Shown here: in pieces, positions 24,271 through 33,015 of the stretch | Layout of the letters: each line of letters starts with the position of its first letter | How positions within the stretch are numbered: position 1 is the first letter of the stretch | Assembly (NCBI RefSeq): GCF_000715075.1 | Contig: NC_134101.1 | Coordinates: 134,926,237 to 134,990,236 of the forward strand | DNA length: 64,000 bases | Direction of reading: 5' to 3' | Source of the DNA: Nicotiana tabacum | Taxonomy: Eukaryota; Streptophyta; Magnoliopsida; Solanales; Solanaceae | The notes under the pieces: model-generated | Databases searched by the model: none | Told to the model about the DNA's origin: nothing | The model's input: only the letters and a program-made list of their open reading frames with translations | Program-made: the position numbers and the translations under genes

Positions 24271-25118
24271 GTGACCGTCGGTGATGATGGTGTGTTGAGG
24301 ATGCAGGGCCAGATTTGTGTGCCCAATGCGGATGGGCTTAGAGAGTTGATTCTGGAGGAGGCCCATAGCTCGCAGTATTCCATTCATCCGAGTGCCGCGA
24401 AGATATATCAGGATTTGAGGCAGGACTATTGGTGGAGAAGAATGAAGAAAGATATTGTGGGATTTGTAGCTCGGTGTCTCAACTGTCAGCAGGTGAATAT
24501 GAGCATCAGAGACCGGGTGGCTTGTTTCAGCAGATGGTTATTCCCGAGTGGAAGTGGGAGAGAATCACTATGGACTTTGTGGTTGGACTTCCTCGGACTT
24601 AGAAGAAGTTCGATGCTATTTGGGTGATTGTAGATCGGCTGACCAAGTCTGCGCACTTCATTCCTATGTGTACTACCTATTCTTCAAAGCGTTTGGCAGG
24701 GATTTATATCCGGGAGATTGTTCGGTTGCATGGCGTTCCTGTTTCCATCATCTCAAATAGAGGTACTCAGTTTACTTCGCAGTTTTGGAGAGCCGTGCAG
24801 AGAGAGTTGGGTACTCAGTTAGAGTTCAACACAGCGTTTCATCCTCAGACGGACGGATAGTCCGAGCGTACTATTCAAATATTGGAGGACATGTTGCGTA
24901 CTTCTGTTATTGACTTTGGAGGTTCATGGGATAAGTTTCTACCACTTGAAGAGTTTGCTTACAACAACAACTACCAGTCGAGTATTCAGATGGCTCCATA
25001 TGAGGCTTTGTACGGGAGGCGGTGTAGATCTCCGGTTGGTTGGTTCGAGCCCGGTGAGGCTAGACTATTGGGGACAGATTTTGTTCAGGATGCCTTAGAG
25101 AAGGTGAAGGTGATTTAG
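24271..25118 (+). pseudogene. Integrase zinc and catalytic domains (A element)
   Basis: The HHCC zinc domain is at 24271-24500 ([20 protein letters not shown] ... ARCLNCQQV). A frameshift follows. The catalytic core keeps the first Asp (MDFVVGL, codon 24573-24575), but the second Asp in the S-D-R-G motif is Asn here (AAT, 24756-24758). The third region (SERTIQILEDML) follows a TAG at 24858. Further stops lie at 24597-24599 and 25116-25118. The downstream FAYNNNYQSSIQMAPYEALY and GRRCRSPVGWFEPGEARLLG stretches are well kept. Integration activity would be lost. Confidence 0.9.
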
Positions 25119-25585
25119 GAGAGGCTTCGTAGAGCGCAGTCACGTCAGAAGAGTTATGTGGATCGGAAGGTTCGAGATGTGTCCTACATGGTCGGTGAGA
25201 AGGTCTTGCTGAAGGTTTCGCCCATGAAGGGTGTTATGAGATTTGGGAAGAAGGGCAAGTTGAGTCCTCGGTTCATTGGGCCTTTTGAGGTGCTTCGGAG
25301 GATTGAGGAGGTGGCTTATGAGCTTGCTTTGCCACCCAGCCTGTCGAGTGTGCATCCGGTATTTCATGTTTCTATGCTCCGGAAGTATAGTGGGGATCCG
25401 TCTCATGTTTTGGACTACAACACGGTTCGGTTGGATGATGATTTGACCTTTGGGTCACTAGGTTCGGAAGTTGAGGTCAAAGCATATAGCTCCAGTGAAG
25501 GTGCAGTGGAGAGGTCGGCCCGGGGAGGAGGCTACCTGGGAGACCGAGCGGGCGATACGGAGCAGATATCCTCATCTGTTTGAGG
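25119..25585 (+). pseudogene. Integrase C-terminus with chromodomain (A element)
   Basis: The frame 25158-25583 holds the GPY/F-type module ([29 protein letters not shown]) and [19 protein letters not shown]. One frame later (about 25465-25585) is a chromodomain-like stretch: [14 protein letters not shown], then [19 protein letters not shown]. In chromoviruses this domain steers integration to marked chromatin. Its presence supports the Del/Tekay assignment. A frameshift separates it from the rest. Confidence 0.85.
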
Positions 25586-25632
25586 CTTCAGGTATGTTTC
25601 TTGACTCGTTCGAGGACGAACGTTTGTTTAAG

Positions 25633-25642
25633 TTGGGGAGGA
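25633..25642 (+). other. Polypurine tract of the A element
   Basis: TTGGGGAGGA directly before the 3' LTR start TGTGACG at 25643. It is the expected primer for plus-strand synthesis. Confidence 0.75.
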
Positions 25643-28600
25643 TGTGACGACCCGGCCAGTCGTCTCATGAGTTACCGCTCCGTTTCCCCCATTTCAACTT
25701 TTTTAAGCTTCGTTATCCGTGTTTTATGTGATCGAGTTGATTAGTTCGAGTTCGGAGAGGATTTAGTAAGAAATGAGACACTTAGTCTCTCTTAAGAAGG
25801 CTTAAGTTGGAAAAGTCAACCGTATGTTGACTTATGTGTTAGAAGGCTCGGAAGTGAGTTCTGATGGTTCGGTTAGCTTTGAGAGGTGATTTGTGACTTA
25901 GGAGCGCGATCGGAGTGAGTTTTGGAGTTGTAGAGAAGATTTAGGCTTGAATTGGCAAAATTTATATTTTGGCAAATTCCGGTTGCTAGGCGAAATTTTG
26001 ATATAGGGGTCGAAATGGAATTCCGAGAGTTGCAGTAGCTTCATTCTGTCATTTTGGATGTGTGTGCAAAATTTCAAGTCATTCGAATGAGATTTGATAG
26101 ACCTTGTGATCGAAAGCATAATTTAAGAGTTCTTAGAGTTCTTAGGCCTGAATCCTATGTTAAATTGGTGATTTGATGTTGTTGTGAGCGTTCCGAAGTT
26201 TTGAGCAAGTTTGAACGATGTCATGAGATGTGTTGGTACAATTGAGTTTGAAGTTCCGAGAGTTCCAGGTAGGTTCCGGGATGTTTTAGTGCAAAAATCA
26301 TAACTGTAGCAGGTCTATAGGGGTTGCAGGCCCCAGAACTCACCCATGCGGTCCGCACAAAAATAGGTGCGCCCACGTGGAGTGCTGTGCGGACCGCACA
26401 AAAGCGGCCGCGGCCGCGGTAGGTGTCATGTGGACCGCACAAAATGGTGTGCGGTCGCGGTGGGGAACGATCCGCTGGTCCTACTTCGGAAGCTCATATC
26501 TTTTGATCTACAAGGAATTTTGAGGTGATTCAAAAATAAATGTTATAGCCCTTCGTGCCTAGTTTCCAGAAAGGTAAAGATATTGTAATTTGGAAATCTG
26601 TAGCAAAAGTGATTACCAAAATACTAAAGCCTGCACTGCAGAGGGAGGCCTGTGCGGCCGCACGTTGCCTTTGTGCGGACCGCACTGGCTTGCGCGGACC
26701 GCGTGCGTTTTGGTGTGGCCCGCACTAGCTGATACCTTAGGGGTACCTATAAATACGAGGTTTTGGGTTTTATTTAATATTTTGACCTAGAGAGCTCGGA
26801 TTTTGGCGATTTTTCGAAGGTTTTTCAAGAAATTTATCGGGGTAAGTGATTTTAACTCATATTTGGCTAGAATACATGAATCTATCACTGAATTCATCAT
26901 TTAATTCGTGATTTGAGATGGAATTTGGGAAAAAAATTGTGAAACCTTTCAAAAATGTAAAATGATGATTTGAAGGACCAAATGGTATCGGAATTGGATA
27001 ATTTTGGTATGGTTAGACTCGTGAGGGTATGAGGATTCTGAAAATGTAAAGTTTACCCAATTTCAAGACATGGGCCCGGGGCTCGGGTTTTTCTAATTTC
27101 GAGATTTTTGATATTTTTCGAATGTTTTCGCTTGGGCTTTGTTCCCTTAGCATATTGTGACGTATTCGTTTTGATTTTGGATAGATTCGACGCGTGTGGA
27201 GGCCAATTCGAGGGGCAAAGGCGTCGCGAGCTAAAGAATTAGCCAATTTGAGGTGAGTAATGGTTGTAAATGATGTCCTGAGGGTTTGAAACATCGGATT
27301 GCACATCATAGTGCTATATTGAGGCAAGATACGCGCTGGATGATGAGCGTGGGGTCTTTCACTACTGGGGATTGTGACTTGGTCCATCCCGATTGATGAC
27401 TTTACTGAATATTTGACTGAAATTCATTTGTTAACCTCATGATTTGGGCTGATTGCCATATTTGGGCTTCGTGCCAACTATTTGAACCCTTCGGGGATTT
27501 TTATCATTGTTTCCTTACTGCTTGACTTATTATTTGAACTCAGTCCTGTTGATATTTACTGTTTTACAAACTCAGCCACTTTTACTCAGATTTGAAACTT
27601 AAATGATATTTCTACATCATGTTTTGGGCTGAGAACTACTGTTTTACTAATGCCCAAGGGGCTTATGATAATTTCTGGACTGAGTGAGGACGAGGGCCAT
27701 ATGTGAGGATATGCTGAGTGATATGAGGCCGAGCTCATGAGATACTATTTATGCCATGCGGTGGCTTGAGTGATGTGAGGATATGCTGAATGATGATGCC
27801 ACGAGGTGGCTTGATATAGCGCTTGGGCCGCAAGGGGCCCCTCCGGAGTCTGCACACCCACAGTGAGCACGAGTACCCATGTGATTTGAAACAATGGTAA
27901 CAATGACACTGTATGATGCAATTTGGTCAGGTAACAATGGCTGACCATTATACTGAGTGATTGTGAGGTAGCCCGAGGGATTGATACTGTGCTAAGAGGT
28001 AGCCCGAGGGGTTGATACTGTGCTAAGAGTGAGCCCGAGGGGCTTATACTATGCTAAGCGATTGATACTGTGCCCGAGGGGCGGATTTCTACTTGTTTAT
28101 TACCTGTTAAATCACCTGTATTACTTGTTTAAAAAAAGAATATCATTTGATTTCTTCACTGATTTACTGCTTTAAGTGATTTTACTACTTGATATGGAAT
28201 TGCTTTGTGCATTTACGTGTTTTCATACTTTCAGCCATTATTTTTAATTATTACTCACTGAGTCGGAGTACGCACATTACTCCCTGCACCATGTGTGCAG
28301 ATTTAGGTATAGCAGAATCCGCACCCGAGCGCTGATTCCTTCCAGGCTAGGCAGTGATTTGGAGTTACGAGGTAGCTGTTGACGTCCGCAGCCCTTTGTC
28401 TCTCTTATCCTCTATCATTTATGTTTTCTTCAGACTGTTGTATCGGATTCCGTACTTTGTATACCTATAGTAGATTCTGTAGTAGCTCATGACTTGTGAC
28501 ACCTCGATTTGGGCTATGTCGGGATGGTTCCTGCTGTTATTATCATTAAATTCCGCAATTTATGAATATTATATTATATGTTACTACTGTTTATGATGAC

Positions 28601-28694
28601 TAACTATTTAAAAGAGGTGTTCCGTTTTGGTCTGGCTAGCCTTGTCTCTGCGAGAGGCGCCATCACGACCGGGTTCGGCGATTGGGTCGTGACA
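25643..28694 (+). mobile_element. 3' LTR of the A element (complete)
   Basis: 3052 bases from TGTGACGACCCGG to GGGTCGTGACA, the reference copy for the A family here. The 5' terminal stem GACGAC/GTCGTC (25646-25651, 25659-25664) and the 3' stem TCACGACC/GGTCGTGA (28663-28670, 28685-28692) are both perfect. GC module 26340-26730, TATA 26746, donor-like 26841 and 27252, acceptor-like end at 28300. No gene is present. The frames at 26590, 27013 and 27745 are LTR readings. Confidence 0.9.
26746..26755 (+). promoter_or_regulatory. TATA box of the A-family 3' LTR
   Basis: CCTATAAATA, identical to 19757-19766 in the 5' LTR. If active in this position it would transcribe outward into the Ogre-type LTR and beyond. 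Confidence 0.6.
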
Positions 28695-28699
28695 CTTTC

Positions 28700-29311
28700 A
28701 TGCGCAATTTCAAAGTAGTTTATAAAATGATTCATAAACCTCGTAGTTTGCTTTAGGTGCGATTAATGAATCATCACGGCTATAGGTACGGTTCCCATGA
28801 CATGGTCGTGATACATAATTTCCAAATTCGGGGGTACATTTCATGTGACCCGGCTCCAATTTTCAACAATGTTAAATAAAATGTGCTGTGAATCGTAGAT
28901 GCATTTCATGTAGCGTGTCTTACGATGTATTTTAAATAACCTTGAATTTTCCTAAACAATATTAAAAGCGGTTAGAAAGTTAAAAATGCACGTAGGTTTT
29001 AAATGTGTAATTAATTAGATAATTAAGCCAATTGTTAATAATGGAGCGATCGAGCTAAAACCACGGAACCAGAGAATGCCTAACACCTTCTCCCGATTTA
29101 ACAGAATTCCTTACCCGGATTTCTGTGTTTGCATACCATAATAGAGTAAACCTTCCTCGATTCAGGATTTAACCGCTAACTTGGGACACAATAAATTATC
29201 CCATGTGGTGACTCTGATTTTAATATAAATAATCCCGTTTCGATTGTCACTTAAATTGGAAAAAACTCTCTATCACCCCTTCCCGGGGGTGGTAAAAAAA
29301 GAGGTGTGACA
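28700..29311 (+). mobile_element. Ogre-type 3' LTR, piece 3
   Basis: Continues with ATGCGCAATTTCAAAGTAG after the right-hand CTTTC (28695-28699). It matches 6796-7407 and ends GAGGTGTGACA at 29311, a better preserved terminus than the 5' copy. Confidence 0.85.
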
Positions 29312-29741
29312 GGGAGAATTTGTCGTGCATTTTCACCCTGTTCTGTTTGGACTTTGGAAAAACGTAAAACATGAAGGTTGTATCTCTTTAAGTTAGCTTC
29401 CCAACAATATATTGTGAATCCCAAATGAAATTTTGAGCGAAACGTTATGTGTATTTTACTAGATAGTGCACAATATCCCTACTCGATTCTTCGTTTCGTT
29501 GTTCTATCATCCGTTGATCCCCGAATATGATCCCGACTTAATTTCTTGGGCTTTTACTCATACATCAAAGCTCCAAATTACCTGAATTCATTCCATAACA
29601 TACATAGCTCGGAATCACTCCTACAAGGCATAAAACACACAATTAGTGCAAAACACTAGCGATTAAAGCGTAAACTCAACTAAAGTGCAGTAAATTAGAG
29701 TGTAATAGTCGACTAAAATATGTAATTATAGTCTATCATTA
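29312..29741. mobile_element. Unclassified ~1.5 kb repeat, right part
   Basis: Resumes after the Ogre-type element with GGGAGAATTTGTCGTGC. The GGGAG here (29312-29316) pairs with AGGAG at 4803-4807 as the imperfect target duplication of that element. The segment runs through AT-rich sequence to GTAATTATAGTCTATCATTA and is followed by GGCTA. No coding sequence is seen. Confidence 0.5.
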
Positions 29742-29746
29742 GGCTA

Positions 29747-31840
29747 CCTCATAATCCCTCATATTCGGCCCCTCGGTCAACAACATGAATCAAGATTAGC
29801 CTCTCGGGCAACATCACATCAATCACACTGGGTACCCGCGCTCACTGGGGGTGTTCAGACTCCGGAGGGGCTCCTACAGCCCAAGCGCTATAACAAGCCA
29901 TCTCGTAGCATAATAAATTAGGCCCTTAGCCTCTCATATATCAAAATCAGTACAACATTCTACAGCGCACAACCCAATCCCATGATATCCTCACAACACA
30001 AGCCCTCAGGCTTACTTAGTCAGAAATCTCTCAAGCCACTCGGGCTAACAGTAAAACAGGGTACTCAGCCCAAAATATCGTTTCTAGGATCAGAACAGAG
30101 TAAATAAAACCGAGTTATGAAATTAGTAAAATATAGCATGACTGGGTGTAGATATTAAACCAAAACAATGAGCAAGGGTAGTAAAAATCCCCTAAGGGTC
30201 CAAACAGTTGGCGCGAGACCCAAATATGACATTAAACACAAAACATAGTAGTATTTTCCAAAACACAATAGTATCAAATAGTTTTCAATCAAATACTCAC
30301 TTAATAGTCGTACGAGACGGACCAAATCACCATCCCCAATAGTGCACGACCCCACGCTCGTCATCTAGCATGTGCTTCACCTCAAAGTAGTGAAACGATG
30401 TGAAATCCGGGGTTTCATACCCTCATGACAACATTTACAATCATTACTTACCTCAAACTAGTCCAAACTCTAATCCGGGATGCCTTGCCTCTTGACTCGG
30501 CCTCCAAATGCTGCAAATCTAACCAAAATCAGTACCATAACATTAATACGTGCTAAAGGAACAAAGCCCTAGTGGAAATAATCAAATTAACTCAATACTC
30601 CCGAAATTGGCCAAACCCGACCCTCGGGACCACCTCTCGAAATTCGATAAAAATCACATCACTAGAATCCTTATCTTCCCACGAGTCTATACATACCAAA
30701 ATCACCAAAATCAGACCTCAAATCCCCAATCAAAGCTCTCCAAAACTCAAGCCCTAGCCTTCAATTTTAACCCTTGAATCCCACTAGTTTCATGTCTAAT
30801 TAGTTATAAATCACCATAGAATCGAGTATTGAGTCCAAAAACCTTACCTCCAAGTGTTACCCCTCGAATCCCTCTTCAATTCCTCTCAAAAAGCTCCAAA
30901 TCCGGACACAAATGGTGAAATAAGGCTGAAAATCACGAAGGAAAGCTTTTATAGTTTCTGCTCCAGGGATTCCGCACCTGCAGTCCCATTAGCGCTCCTG
31001 TAGAAATTCACTTAAGGGAACCAACTTCCACACCTGCACCCAAGCCTCGCATCTGCGGGCTCGCAGGTGCGGTTAGCCATCCGCTCATACGGTCATCTCC
31101 CCGTGCATGCGGTCATTGCACCTGTCCTCCCCAATCCGCATGTGCAGAAACAATAGAAGCAGAAAAATTGTGCAACTCCAATTCAATTCTAAATCTTTCG
31201 CCAACCATCCAAATCCATCCCGAAGCCCTAGGAATCTCAACCAACCATGCCAACAAGTCACATATCACCATTCAAACTCATAACAACTCTCGAAACACTC
31301 AAAACAACGTCGAAACACCAAATCACCCCCGGATTCAAGCCTACGGATTTTCAAACTTCCGAATTCCGCAACCGATCCAAAAACCTATCAAACCTCATCC
31401 GAATAACTTGAAATTTTGCACACACCACAAATGACACAACAGACCTACTCCAATTTCCGGAATTCCATTCCGACCCCGGTATCAAGATTTCCACTGCCTA
31501 CCGAAAGATGCCAAAATTCCAATTTCGCCAATTCAAGCCTAAATCTACCACGGGCCTCCAAAATACATTACGAGCATGCTTCCAAGTCCCAAATCACCTA
31601 ACAAAGCTATCCGAACCCTGAAAATCAAATTTCGAGATTATTTAGTCACAAGTCAACTTCCAGTTGACTTTTCCAATTAAAGCTTCCAAATAAGAGACTA
31701 AGTGTCTCATTTACTCCATGACCACTTCGAACACAGAACAACCAACACGATATGATGAAATATAGTTAAACAACACATAAAGAAGCAGAAATAGGCGAAA
31801 CGGAACGGTAACTCATGAAACGACCGATCGGGTCGTTAAA
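29747..31840 (-). mobile_element. Interrupted solo LTR (A-like), 5' portion
   Basis: Continues the LTR broken at 3733. It opens with CCTCATATTCGGCCCCTCGG and CTCACTGGGGGTGTTCAGAC blocks in the order seen in the intact solo LTR at 33016-35864. It ends at the minus-strand LTR start TTTAACGACCCGATCGGTCG, where TGT has become TTT. The terminal stem AACGACC/GGTCGTT (31819-31825 and 31831-31837) is perfect. A GC-rich module lies at 30960-31150 with a TATA-like ACTATAAAAG just downstream on the minus strand. Two splice-donor-like GGTAAG motifs (near 30450 and 30846, minus) match those of the other LTRs. The frames at 30550-30777 and 31168-31601 are not coding. Confidence 0.85.
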
Positions 31841-31845
31841 CATGA

Positions 31846-31968
31846 AGTTTTAGGCTAACATGTAGTATATTATTACTTAAAATGAGAATGCATCCTCCAA
31901 AATTCAAATAAATTTTGCACAAAAACAAACATGTTTTTCATTTATATTACATATTAAATGGAAAAAAC
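31846..31968. other. AT-rich sequence, nothing recognised
   Basis: Lies between the target duplication of the nested solo LTR and the end of the minus-strand reading frame. There is no LTR, primer site or coding signal. It may be 3' flank of the broken frame at 31969-32523. Confidence 0.4.
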
Positions 31969-32523
31969 TCACACAAAACAAGAGAAAGCTATAAAAACAT
32001 TATCAAAATTATAGAAGAAAAACATAAATAAGGGATTAAAAAAGTTAGCATCACCCCCATCATCAGAACAACGCTCATCAATTTCTCTATATATCTCATC
32101 ATCATCCGAATCATCGATAATACCACAAAGTTTCATAAGATCGCACTTCAACTTGTTGAACTGATCACACAACTGATTTTGTTCAATTTTTAATCTATCC
32201 ATAAGACAAGGAAGACTCTTCAAGGCATTTTCCATCTTAGCATAGTCGTCCATGATGGTAAAATTAACAAAATCAAACTACTGCACAACCTCATCGAATG
32301 AGGTCGAATAACCTTCACAATTATGTTTGAGGTTCAGCCTATTCTGGAATGATTCATCAGCAAAAAATTATGGTCTGATTCTTTTCCAATCAATCTTTAT
32401 TTGCTCCCACTTCTGCATAAGATTACCCATTGGTACGTTACTATGCCAATCAAACTTTAAACTCTCCCACTTCTGTATAAGTTCATCCATTGTAAGTTTC
32501 TTGCTTCCACTAGTATCAGACAT
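31969..32523 (-). pseudogene. Broken reading frame of unknown function (~184 codons)
   Basis: On the minus strand an ATG at 32523-32521 opens a frame that stays in register to the stop at 31969. It is broken only by TAA (codon 51) and TAG (codon 82); the second half restarts at the ATG at codon 91. The first half contains two related stretches, DELIQKWESLKFDW and GNLMQKWEQIKIDW, so it holds an internal duplication. The second half is helical and charged, with DRLKIEQNQLCDQFNKLKCD and a run of acidic residues (DDSDDDE). I do not recognise the family. It may be a captured or transposon-carried gene. The Ulp1-like exon on the same strand lies about 4 kb away. Confidence 0.5.
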
Positions 32524-32749
32524 TTTTTCTTTAAAAAGATAAAAGGCTATGGATGAAGATAAATTTAAAGAAATATGATAGAAGGCTATGGATGACTATG
32601 AAAATTTTAAGTGAAGAGACTGTTGATATAGCCAAAGTATGCACCTAATCAACTGAAAGCCTTCATTTACCATATAAAGTAGGTGGTAAAAGACAAAAAG
32701 TAGTTGGTAAATACAAAAAGATAAGTTTGAAGTTTCAAAATATAAAGGA

Positions 32750-33015
32750 ATGTAACTTCGGACTAATAGGTCCATAGTTTTGAATACTACGTAATGTAAC
32801 TTTAGACCGATTATGTCTAAAGTCTTAAATACATATGTCAGGAAACTTCAGACCAAACTTCAAATTAATAAGTCCATAGTTTTGAATACTACGTAATGTA
32901 ACTTTAGACTAATTAGTCTGAAGTCTTAGATACAAATGTAAGATAACTTCAGACCAAACTTCATAATAATAAGTTATAGTTTTGAATACTACGTAATGTA
33001 ACTTTAGACCGATTA
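32750..33015 (+). repeat. ~101-bp tandem repeat, about 2.6 units
   Basis: ATAGTTTTGAATACTACGTA recurs at 32774, 32876 and 32976 (spacings 102 and 100). Each is followed by ATGTAACTTTAGAC and AGTCTGAAGTCTTA-like sequence. The array is interrupted at 33015 by a solo LTR and continues at 35870 with TCTGAAGTCTTATATACAAA. Confidence 0.85.

Larger units (their letters stand above)
18655..28694 (+). mobile_element. Tekay-type retrotransposon (A family), plus strand
   Basis: 10,040 bases bounded by a perfect CTTTC target duplication (18650-18654, 28695-28699). It has a 5' LTR truncated at 21451, a 774-base unexplained segment in place of the LTR end, primer site and gag, then protease, RT-RNase H, integrase and chromodomain (22226-25585), polypurine tract, and a complete 3052-base 3' LTR. 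In a 60-base sample the LTRs differ at 2 sites, against 3 for the Ogre-type host. This fits the younger age implied by nesting. Multiple stops and one integrase active-site change make it inactive. Confidence 0.9.
4808..29311 (+). mobile_element. Tat/Ogre-type LTR retrotransposon, gutted and nested
   Basis: The element has a 2600-base 5' LTR (4808-7407), a primer binding site for tRNA-Arg (7412-7429), a leader, and a polypurine tract (about 9944-9953). Its 3' LTR is split by two insertions. Adding the three 3' LTR pieces (9957-10700, 17404-18654, 28700-29311) gives 2607 bases, almost exactly the 5' LTR length, which confirms the reconstruction. Flanks AGGAG (4803-4807) and GGGAG (29312-29316) form a target duplication with one mismatch. 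No gag, protease, RT or integrase is left. The interior is only leader, an unrelated LTR fragment (8808-9847) and about 110 bases of 3' end. In one 60-base sample the LTR copies differ at 3 positions. Confidence 0.85.
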
